Of a stretch of DNA of 60,000 bases, positions 35,701 to 47,700 are shown piece by piece. Each line of letters starts with the position of its first letter. The stretch's first letter is position 1. The DNA is taken from assembly GCF_029227915.1 (NCBI RefSeq), contig NC_079875.1:32371501-32431500 (forward strand), written 5' to 3'. A program made the position numbers and the translations under genes. Below the pieces are notes generated by a model, which was not told where the DNA came from, did not search any database, and saw only the letters and a list, made by a program, of their open reading frames with translations. This DNA is from Hydractinia symbiolongicarpus (Eukaryota; Cnidaria; Hydrozoa; Anthoathecata; Hydractiniidae).

Positions 35701-38700
35701 AACTAAATTTACAAAACCGCCGCACTCCTTGAAAACTATGCCATGTTTGCTAACAAACACAATATAAATATAAATACTAAGAACGGCAGTGTAGACAAAG
35801 ACTTACAATTTTTCCGTCTGATTTTGAAATTCCGCCACTGTATGCAGAGACTAACGTGGAGGCGCAAGATTCTGAATACCATGGCTGCGTCCCGTTTGAA
35901 GTGGTAGCACTAACAGATATTGTGTAGATACTGTTTGTATAGCCATCACAGTTACAGTTGTCACCATCGGCGCCACCATTACCCGATGCCCACACAAAGA
36001 TGCTGCCTTTTCCATGTCGGCCCTGAGAACAAACATTCATATGCAAAATAATACCCTCCTCCCTCTATTAATGCAAGCATATACTTACCCATTGTGCACC
36101 CTCCTTTAACGCCTGTTTAGCCAGGGGTCCCGGACCTTCAACTGTAGCACCTTGGTCGTCCGGTCCCCAAGATGAACTATATATGTCAACATGATCTCTT
36201 GCGTGACGTAGAGAACGGGCTTCGACGATATCAGTGACTTCACCATCCAACATGCGAATACCTGAATGAATACAAAAGGTTACAACAACAAAAAACCTGT
36301 TAAACAAAGATCAGCTCAAAAAAGAAACATTTTCAAACGAGCAAGATGACCTCCTATGCTAGCACCAAACGCTACACCAACGATACATTTCGAATTGTTT
36401 GCTGCAGCAGCAACAACAGCGGCGCAACGTGTTCCGTGGCTAAAAAGTTTTATGAAAAAAGTAATACTTTATTTCCGCCAGAACGAAGAGCAAAAAGAAA
36501 TGTAAAAACAATTACTTGTTTTCATTGCGCCATGTTTCTTTTGGTAACGGATCTGTGTCATTACTGACGTAATCAAAGCTAGCTTTCTTATCCTGGAACA
36601 TGAAAATTATTTTAAAAAATGGTGTGCAGAAAACAATAGAATACGCAAGTGAAGCGAAGGATTATTTTTTATTTTCTTAACGATTGTACATATAAAAGCA
36701 ACTCACATAATTACTTTTGATTTCATCATGTGTGTTTTCCAAACCTGTAAAAACATCAATGGTACTTTCTAAGTTGTGTATAGTGGCTTTCAACCACACG
36801 GTTTTATATTTCCTCCAATAAACATCGCAACTGGATACATAAAAATTTAATAACATCAGGGTGCTTAAAAGAGGAAATACGATAATCACATATTATTCAA
36901 GTTACTGTAAAAGATATAATATAGACGAATGAATCTACAATGAATATAAACACGTCTTAACTCTATAATATATATAGCACAAACAAGAGGCTGGTCATAT
37001 GGACTGAGGTATAAACTATAAATCCAACTTATTAGCATAACTGTTTTGTAAGTGGCCTCTGTAATTGCTAAAGTAAGTAAGTAAGTAAGTAAGTAACGGG
37101 AAGTGTTAACGTCCTTGGGGATTTCATCCTAACGGTTGGCTCTTTCTCCCCTCCAACTGCAACTATGTTAAATTACCACACAAGCCGTTTAGCAGTCATT
37201 AAATGGCACTAAATGGGCTGACAACACTGCATTTAAAGTGCGTCGGAGTGGGTACTCGAACCTGAAACCTTATGATTACAAGTCAGATGCGCTACCACTA
37301 CACCATCTCCGCTAAAGTTGTTTTTCATTTCATATGAAACTTACCACAAGTGTTACCTAGACCATCAGTAGCAATTTGCTACATTTTTGCTAATGACAAG
37401 TTTGAGGGTAGATCAGCTTGTTGAACAGGGGAAGGAAGATTAGGCTCCTAATTGTAATTAATTGTAAATAATAAGTATTGATTACTACATCAATCCTATA
37501 TATATGTTACTTTCCATTGTTTTAACTCGTATTTTTGTCCTGCAAAACCATGTAAAAAGTTGAGGGAAAATCGTGATGTCGTCCATTAAGGGCTAAGTGC
37601 ATACAGAATGTCCATAGCTCTTCTTGTGAAGGCATATATTTAAAAGGCCTGACCTCAATTCAAGGTGTCTGTTGATAGTAATGTTTATATACATTGGAAG
37701 GTTTTACCCTGTAATGGGAGATTACGGTAAAGACAACACAATTTATCAGGTGTTTGTAAATTCTAAACAAGTTCACATACCATCATCCAATACTGATATC
37801 ACAATTCCTTTCCCCGTCAAACCTTTTTCCCAGACAGGCAGAACATTCATGTCATGTTCCTTGTAGCCAACTTCTGTACGGTGCTAAAAAGAATTCAAAC
37901 AAATGTAAGAATTCAATTTTTGAAAAATTTAAAAAGAGGAACTTCATTAAAAGGTATTCTTCTCCTCAGGGCTTTTTAAATAAATTTTCCAGTAAAATAA
38001 AAATCATGACAAACAGCATTTATATTCAAAACACGTTCTAGATCTTAGATTTCATTTGGTCTGTAAAATATGCTTAAATGTGATGTAAAAATTAATGACG
38101 CTTTTATTAGTTTAACTTTAAATCAATTTTGTTTATCCTCTGCAGTTGCATCAGCTGATTAGAAAGACTTTCCAGTTATATTTGTATACATAAACCAATA
38201 ACAAGTCTAAAATGAAGCATTTGCAAATAAAATCTTGAAATGGCAGAAATTCCAGTTTGAACGCCAATTGCAATATTCATTCATGCAACTCATCTCCATC
38301 TGCTGAAGTTTAATTTTTATAATTTGATCATCTAAACAATCTCCTGTATTTTTTTTCTGGTTATGTGTGCTTAAAGCTTGTTAGTCTATCACTGAAACTT
38401 ATTTGAATGGAATTTTGAACTTACTAAGTACCACTGATTTTTCCATCTTTCATCGTTGAAGTAGATACTTCTTTTCTTGCGTGTTTTTGCCTCTTGTTGC
38501 GTTGCCCAAAATACCTTAAAAGGAAAAAATTCAATTTATATATAGTATTGAAATAATTTTTTTGTAGCATATTTGCATTAAATTTTACAGCTAGACTCCC
38601 CACCTAAAGTAATTGCCCTCATAATTGCCGTTAAATTTAACTATGAAATATTTGTAGTATACCTTATTACACGAAAATAAGTAGTCAACTTAATTAATTA

Positions 38701-41700
38701 TGACACATGAAATTAACGTGAATTTATAAAGTTATAAATTCCGGTATTAAGTGTGTGGTAATTAAAGCACATTTAAAAAAAAAAACAAATATTTAAACGG
38801 CATTATATAACGTAAAAAAATTCAACAACAACAGCAATTGATTATAAGTAATCAAATTTTGGCTTCTTTGGCAAGCCTTCTTTAAAGTGCCTGTGATGCC
38901 TTCCATCCCGCCTTGATGATGCTTCTCCTTTTCAGATTTAAAATGTTCATAGATCTCCTTCATTTTTTAAAAAAAATAAGGAGCATTAACAGATGTTTTT
39001 TGTAAAGCGAACCATGGAGGAAAAATCAATGAAATTAACATGGTTTTAATTAATGCAAAATTTTTTAATCCACGTTAATTAGTTGACTAGTTATTTTCGT
39101 GTAATAAGGTATCTATTTAAACTATCGATATATATTTGTAGTTGACAATATTGACACTGCCTATATATAGCCAATTATGGGAAAGTACAGGCCCCGTCGA
39201 AAAGTCTGGAAGCTGAAGGAAGAGATTGTAGCAAGACAATTTAGTGCAAAAGTTCAGCAGTTAGCCTACAATAGTCAATGTGATAGTGACAATGTTGAAA
39301 GTACTTGGACTACTTTGAAGAATTGTCTTCTAGAAGCTTCTGATGATACCTGTGGGTGAACGAAAGGACCAGCTAGACATAGACAGACCTGGTGGTGGAA
39401 TAATGAGGTTGACCAGTGTATAAAGGAAAAGAGGAAACTTTGGAAAGAGTGGAAGTCAGGTGGTAGTAAAAATATTTACTTAGAAGCTAAGCGTCGCCCT
39501 CGTACAGCAGTGTATAAGGCAAAATCAGAAGCAGAGAGAAACAGATTTGCAGATGTGTTAAGAAGGGAAGACCAGCGCAATGAGGTATTCAAGATAGCAA
39601 AGCAAATGAAGAAGACTAATCAAGATATTGTAGGTGAGAAGTGTATACGTAATGATGAAGGTGTTTTGGCTAGCACAGAGGAGGAGAAAAGGGTAGCTTG
39701 GAAGAATCATTATCAGAGGTTGCTTAACACTGAGTTTGATTGGGACGAGGATAATTTGTCTGATGATGATGTCGTAGAAGGGCCAGCTATGCAGATCAAG
39801 ACAGAATGGGTAGTGGAGGCTATTAGGAAATTGAAGATTGGCAAGGCTGCAGGAGTATCAGGTATTGTTGCAGAGATGGTAAAAGCATCTGGATATATTG
39901 GAGTTGAGCTTATTACAAGTCTTGCTAACCAGATTATAAAGGATGGTGCTATTCCGAGTGAGTGGCAGTCGAGTGTAATAGTGAATTGTTTCAAGGGCAA
40001 GGGTGATGCATTAGAAAGGGGTAACTATAGAGGTTTGAAGTTGGTTGATCAAGTAATGAAAGTTATTGAAAGAGTGATTGATAAGTTACTTAGAGAAAGA
40101 ATTGATATAAGATGCAATTTGGTTTGGTTCCAGGGCGTGGCACTACAGATGCAATATTTTTACTCAGACAGCTTCAGGAAAAGTATTTAGGAAAGAGAAA
40201 GAATCTCCATTTTGCCTTTGTAGATTTAGAGAAAGCTTTTGATAGAGTGCCACGTAAAGTTATTTGGTGGGCTATGAGAAAATTAGGTGTGGATGAGTGG
40301 CTAGTTACGATGGTTCAGTCAATGTACAGCAATGCTAGAAGTCGTGTCAGGATTAACGATTCACTTAGTGATGAATTTAATGTGAATGTTGGTGTACATC
40401 AGGGTTCTGTACTTAGTCCTTTGTTGTTTATTCTAGTCTTAGAAGCGCTGTCGATGGAGTTCAGAACAGGTTGTCCATGGGAGTTATTGTATGCAGATGA
40501 TTTGGTTCTCATAGCAGAGTCGATGGAAGAATTAGTTTAAAAGTTTGAGAAGTGGAAGAAAGGACTAGAAGAGAAAGGGCTGAAGGTAAACACGGCAAAG
40601 TCTAAAGTCATGATAAGTAGCATTGCAGCCAAGTGTGACCTTGTAGTTGGAAAGTGGCCTTGTGGAGTTTGCAGGAAAGGGGTTGGTAGTAACTCAATTT
40701 TTTGTCAGACTTGCAAGCATTGGGTACATAAGAAGTGCAGTAGTATTAGTGGAAGGTTAAGAGCTGGCATACAGTTTGTATGCAAGCGTTGCAAAGGTGA
40801 GATTATAGAGAATGAAGTATTTCTAGCTTTAATGATGTACAACAGTGGCTCGTTAGAGATAGTTAAGAACTTCTGTTACTTAGGTGATATGTTGGGCAGT
40901 GAAGGGGGTGTTGGAAGAAGTGTTACTTGCAGGATAGGTTCTGCTTGGAAAAAGTTTAGAGAGTTACTTCCTTTATTGACTAGCAGAGTCCTGTCAATTG
41001 AGGTAAAAGGTAGGTTGTATGAGGCCTGTGTAAGAAGTGTTATGTTGTACGGTAGTGAGACATTGGCAGTGAAGCAGGAAGATCTTGACCGTTTAGAAAG
41101 GAATGATATGAGAATGGTTAGGTGGATGTGTAATGCCAGTCTGAGAGACAGAAAGAGTTCAGATGAGCTAAGAAGCAGGCTAAGTCTCCGTAGAATTAAA
41201 GATGTTATCCAGATAAGAAGATTGAATTGGCTGGGGCACTTGGAAAGAATGGAGGAGGATAATTGGGTAAGATAAGATAAGATAAGATAATTTTATTAAT
41301 CAAAAATAGCTGTACAGTTCAAATAATTAAATAAATTTTAATATGAAGAGAAAAAACAAACAAACTATTTTTGAAGGGAGACCTTACCTAATAGCAGAAG
41401 CTAAGACGAGGATAAGGCCACCCTTGGACGAGTACAATAGACGTCACAGGACACACAAGACGGCACGAACATATATAATCACCAGATAAATTAACCGTGT
41501 GAGAACAAAGGGAAAATTTGTTACAAATTAATAAGAGGCAATAAAATACTTCTTTAGATCACTTTTTAGACCAAAGTAATCTATGGAAACAAATTTTTTA
41601 GTCATTGATGTCTGTATCTTATTCCAGGATTTAATGGTGTTAAATCTAATAGAATTTTTACTAAAACAAACGGTATTGACAGTAGGAAGATTGATCAAGC

Positions 41701-44700
41701 CAGCCTTTTCTGCACGAGTGCTCTGGGCATGGTTGAAGTCAACCGCAAAAGTATTCTGGATAGTAGCAGGCATTTTATCATGAAAGAGCTTATGCAAGAA
41801 CAGAATGTTCTGACACTGGACAATATCATTGAATTTGAGGATTTCCAGGTTGCCATAGATGATACTAGAGGATGCTCTTCGAGATTCAAAAGTCATTAGT
41901 CTGATAGCAAAATTTTGTAAAACAGCAATACGATTAACATCAAGACTATTTGGTTGACCCCAAATTTGATTACAATATTGCAGGTGGGAATGAAAAATGG
42001 CATAGTAGACTAGGATAAGGACATTTTGAGGCACAAAATGACGAAGTTTAGCTAAAGCTCCATTAGCCCTCTTGAGCTTGGCAACAGTATTATTGATCTG
42101 AGTCTTCCAGCTTAAATCAGAATCTAATAGAACACCAAGATATTTAATAGAATCACTAGGCATAAGCCTTTTACCATTGATGAGAAGCCTAAAATCATAA
42201 TTAAGAGGTTTATGTGCATGTTTAAATATAACGTATTCTGTCTTGCTAGCATTAAGAGAAATCTTATTAGCATTCAGCCAATGGCATAGAAGCTTGAGGT
42301 CTAAATTCATTTGTTTGGCCAGTTGTTTCAAAGAGTCACTGAAATGCAGGAGGTTTGTATCATCAGCAAAGTGGTGTACCATAGAATAGTTAATTGCACA
42401 ATTCAAGTCGTTTATATAAATTAAAAATAAAAGTGGTCCTAAAACAGAGCCTTGAGGGACACCATGTCTGGTAAGATTATTTGCTGATCTAGCTCCATTT
42501 AAAGACACAAATTGTTGACGACCTATTAAGTAGGACCTAAATAAAGAGAGAGCATTACCTCGAATTCCATAATGATGAAGCTTTGTAAGCAGAATTTCAT
42601 GGTCAACAGTATCAAAAGCCTTCTGGAGATCAATAAACACTCCACATGCATAATTTCCTTTATCAAGAGCATCCATAATTTTTTGAGAGATATTCATTAG
42701 TGATTGACAGGTTGAGTAATTTTTTCTGAAACCAAATTGTTGCTTATACAGGACATTGTTAGCTTCAAGAAACCCATACACCCGTTTGTATATAAGTTTT
42801 TCAAATATCTTATCAATGTTTGAAAGTAAGGATATAGGTCGATAATTTGTAAGTTCCAATTTGGATCCTTTTTTATGAATAGGGATAACCCTGGCAGTTT
42901 TTAAATTAGAAGGAAAAATGCCTGAAGTAAAAGACAAATTTATAAGTTTAGAGAGTGGAACGGATAATTCAGTTTTAACAGTAGAAAAAATTTGGGCAGG
43001 AATGCTAAATGGCCCAGAAGATTTACCAAGGTCCAAGGAAGAAATACAATGGAGAACTTCAATATCATCAGTTGGTGAAAGAAACATTGAATTAGGAACA
43101 GAATCTTTTAACAAGGAAGAGAAATGTTTTGATGTGAATGGGATGCCCATTCTTATATTGTCAGCAATTGATGAAAAATAATTATTAAAAGAGCTAGCAA
43201 TTGTCACTGGATCAGTGACAAGTAAGTTATCAATGTTCATACAGGTTGGAGAAGCAGAAGCAGAAGAACGAACAGAAATTATATTTTTAACACCTTTCCA
43301 AATGTTGCCAATATTTTTTTGGTTATCACTAAAATATTTATTGAAAAAATTACTCTTGCTCAATCTACACAGAGTTACAATTTTATTGCGGTACTTTTTG
43401 AAACGCTCTAACAAGAGAGACTTAAAATATGGATCTTTTTCTCTTAAAAAACGTTTATGAAGAAGGTCTCTTTTAGTAATAGAGGTAAGGATACCATTTG
43501 TAATCCAAGGATTGGATTTTTTTCTACTTTTTTTATTACAAGTCGTTTTTAATGGAGCGTATTTATCCAAAAGACTGTTGAAACTGTTGTAAAAATTATT
43601 AAACGATACATTGGGATCATCTGTGCTTAGTTGAAGTATAGCATCCCAATCCGTATATTGTAGTTCAGTGCGAAAGGCATCATGACTGAATTTTTTCCAG
43701 TTACGAGCATAAATATCATTAGATACATAAGCCGGATTGACAGCAGACAAATCTCTTAACACCAAGAACTGGGGGAAATCAGATATTGAATTAATAATAT
43801 TACCAGACAAAGTATCCCACTTGGCAGAGTTAAAATAAATATTATCTATAATTGTGCTGGTAGATTCAGTGACTCTTGTGGGCAAAATTATATGAGGCAT
43901 TAAATTAAACTGGGAGGTAATATTAATATAATCAGAAACTTCTTTAACCGATTCGGACATTAGAAGGTCAATATTAAAATCACCAAGGAGAAAGATTGGC
44001 TTATTTTCAGAAGACGCTTTCTCAAGAAGGGGCATTAAAAATTGGTTGTTGAACTCATCAACAGACATTGAGGGGTGTCTATAAATGCATCCTACAATCA
44101 TGTTTTTATCTTTAGCCTGTATAATTTCAATGAATTTAGATTCAAGTTCACTGCTTTTGTATGCAAGTGTATCAAGATCAAGACGTTCAATAAATTGCAA
44201 GTGATTAGAAACATACAACAGAGCACCACCTTTTTCACCTTCAGTAGGCGTGTGTGTGAAGGAGTAACCAGGTAGATCACAATTAATAGGAGGGACATTA
44301 ATCTGGAATTTAGTTTCAGTGATACCAATAATACTGAAGTCATGCCCAAGTTGTTGTAATAGAACCTTCAATTCATCAAGATGTTTTGACAGAGATGCAA
44401 TATTCATATGAAAAAGGGAGAATTTATGAGAAGTAACTTGAAGGTTAGTGAATTCATTTGGATCATAATATTTGCAGTTGACACCACACATGATTTCAGG
44501 GATGTCATTGATTTTAAGAGTATTAAGCTTTGTAAGAAATGTTTTGATTTCAAGGGAAGAAAGTGACTTGTCGTAGACTAGAGGGGGAGCTTTTATCCCA
44601 AAGGGGAGAATTTCATTATTACATTTACAGCAAAACCATTTCTGGGTAGAATTTTGAAGAGATTCATAATCCTTGACGTTGAGACCATTACATTTAATAT

Positions 44701-47700
44701 GAATCCAGAAATCACAAATATCACACTGAATTGCCTTTTGATTACAGTTTACAGACTTCCCACATATTCCACACGGATAATTTATCATAAATATAGAGAG
44801 AAAACAAAAATGACATAAAACAAAAAACTATAGTATATACAAAAGTTTATTTACCAGACTCTATAGGCTTTCCCCTTCCCTAAACAACAAACGAGAGGAG
44901 GAAAGGCAGAGTCAGTAAAACTCAAAAACACTAAAAGCAGAACTAGCCAGTTGCTAAAATAAATAAATAAAACAACAGTTTAAAAGTTAATAACAGGAAA
45001 TGATGTTGGGATGTATAATACCCAACAGGGAGGCGAGAGAACCCGCCCCCTCTTGGGAATTCAGTTCAATCGATATATACACCACATGAGACAGCAACAA
45101 TGTGCTATAGATATCAGAATTATCTATCGGATGAAACAAATGTTAGGCTATAAGAAACAAACCAAATTAGATTGGAAAATATATATGCTGGAACGTCCGA
45201 TAAAAGACAGCCATGTTTAGGATTCATAATAACAACTAAATTTACGGTACACCGATCATAAGATAAAGTATGATCTCGGTAGGCACAATATACTAGAATA
45301 CTATAAATATATATGGAAAAGGCGGCGGGAAAAAAAAATAATAATAAAAATACGCCTTTTTATCCAAACAAAGAACAGAGAACAAAAATGGCGCGAAACT
45401 CAACAAATAAAACATGAAAAAAAAATCAATCAAGAAGTTCACTAATATTAATATTTGGAAACAATTCTTGTAAATCAGTATCATGTAAAATTGAATTTAC
45501 GATGCCATCTTCATTAATTTTAACCTTCACTGTTCCATTTGAAGTCCAAAAGCCAGAGATATCACCGTTATTGTAAAGTTTTTTACATCTCGACCAGAGA
45601 CCACGGTACATCCCACACAAACTTTCATTTATATATAATTTGGTACCGCCATCAAAACCAAACTTTGTTGAATCAATATCTTTAAGTTTTTTTTTATTAG
45701 AAAGTATGGATTGCACATCCTTACGCCTAGACAATTTAACAATCGTACAACCTAGTTTGATGCGGTGACAGGCTTCTACGTTCACACTTTGAATATTTAC
45801 ATTAATTGAACTGAAAATATCTAAAACTTTATCTTCAAGTAAATCATGGGAAACAGATTCCGGAATACCCACTAACTCCAAACATTCACGCCTGGAATAC
45901 TGTTCTGACATACCGCATCTTTTTTCAAGTTCCCTTACTCTTTTGCAGAGAAGGGAAGTAACATTCTGCGAAATCGCTATGTCGCTATTAAGTGCTTTAA
46001 TTTCATTAATATACCCCGTCCAACCCATGCTAGCATGGAAAACGGACGTTAAGCCGAGAATGATGATGATGATATGGGCACGGGAACCATTGTGCATAAT
46101 TGTTGTGTAAATATTGTTAGTGAAGTAGTACTTTGTATGGATCTATTTTTTTGTCTCATCATTTTCATTTTTCATGGCAAAGTTAAAAAAATCAATGTCA
46201 CCTTCAAACATGGAAAGATTGTATGAATGATACGACCAAATAAAAAATTCTGGAAAAATGAAAGCAATCATGTTAAATTAATGTGAAGTGTATGTTTAAA
46301 GCTCTGGCACTTCCGAACTGACCCAACACTGCCACCTTGTGGATGTGATTTAGAAGATATGATTAGTGACCATAGATTAGTGGTTATAGCTCTTGTACTC
46401 TGTGGGAGACCGGGGTTCGATTCCTCTTGACGCCGATTCAACATAGGAAAGTGAATGTTACCATAGCCCCGGGTTAACTCAAGTCATGTGAGGGAAATTG
46501 GGGAGAAGGCACACTGTGTGGGCCGTTGTATGTTGCCGGGGGAGTTGTCTAGTAGAACGCGGGCCCTGGGTCTGCGTAGCTCAAAATGAGCATTAAATAC
46601 TCTCCATCTACGCCATGGCCCCTCCTGGAAATAATAGACAGGGTATATCCCTCGATATTTGTGAGGCTAGCCATGTAAAATATGCACATCTATCTAGCTA
46701 TCTATCTATCTGGAGAGATTGTCTAGTTATATAGCTATCTAGCTAGCTATGGCCTCTTGTACTTTCAAGAAATAAGACCGTATCGTTTTACCTTTTTTAT
46801 CATTTTATCTTTAAGACCTGAGATATAATTCAAAAAAATACACACATTGTCAAATCCCTGTTACATACCTCAAACTTCCTTTAGTTCCGAAGACTGACAA
46901 AGGCAACTTTTTCTTGGAAATGCTTTCGTTTTCGATCCGTTCGTTTGTTAATATTTTACAGAATGGTTGAAGTTAGTGAAAACGTTAAATTATTTACCCG
47001 TATGTCCGTGTTGAGATGCATCGTTTTCGTAAAGGCAGCACGCTTTCTTCTTCTTGGAATTCCACGATGCACAAATTCATAAACATTTCCGAATAACTAG
47101 ATAAGAAATCATATATTACAAATTATATCAAGAATAAGACCTAAAATGCTGGCAAGTAGACCTCGTAAACCAGGGACCTCGGGGTTGACATATTTTTTCA
47201 GGGAAAATACCTGAAATACAATAACCACACTTTCATTGTGATATTTGTGTATTTTTAGCCAACCTTGTAAGACTTTCCGCCTTTTCGGTTATTTTGACAT
47301 CCTAATGATGAGGTTGGTTTTAGCGTTGATCTGACAAAACTGGAAGAATTGAAGAATCTGGTTAAATATTAACAAATTTCGTGACTCATTTTAAGCTTGC
47401 TCGGCTCGTGAAAAAACACTAGTCAGCGTAATCATTGAAATTAAAACTAGCTTTTAAACGATCCCTGCTAAAGTAGCGAAAAACAAAGACATTTTTGGAA
47501 TTGATTATACGCATCTGCTCGCCATGTGAGGAAATAAAAACGTGCTTGTAAACAAGAAAGTCAGAATTGGCGTGATTCAAAAAGAACGATTCTATTTATA
47601 GCAGTGCATGCGCAGCAGGTCATCAGAACCTAGTCAATATTAGTCATTTGTTAAAAGCACAAATAAACTGCCGCCGTGATTAAATGGAAATCTCTAGCTG

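Larger units (their letters stand above)
41276..46013 (-). mobile_element. LINE-B: near full-length CR1/L2-like retrotransposon nested in RTE copy A
   Basis: On the minus strand ORF1 is 5'-truncated at the junction near 46013. ORF2 is intact for 1086 codons. The 3' UTR ends in a (TTATC)n-type tail, visible on the plus strand as repeated GATAA at 41275-41293. The 5' junction abuts the last codons of RTE copy A. No target duplication was seen, and about 100-150 bp of copy A appear to be missing at the join, so insertion came with a target deletion. The open ORF2 implies a young insertion. Confidence 0.9.

Noticed and set aside
37240-37310. A threonine tRNA gene (CTTGTAA loop, intact B box)
   Set aside because: T stem and acceptor do not pair, and it is the head of a retroposed element with a CTTA tail and target duplication, so it is a SINE.
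38871-38951. Possible convertase exon ([14 protein letters not shown] on the minus strand)
   Set aside because: It lies inside the TA-flanked MITE, and exons 2 and 3 already join in frame (phase 0) without it.
46014-46097. A natural start of LINE-B ORF1 ([11 protein letters not shown]...)
   Set aside because: That sequence is the 3' end of RTE copy A read backwards ([10 protein letters not shown] and GATGAT tail), confirmed by the equivalent end of copy B at 52261-52290.
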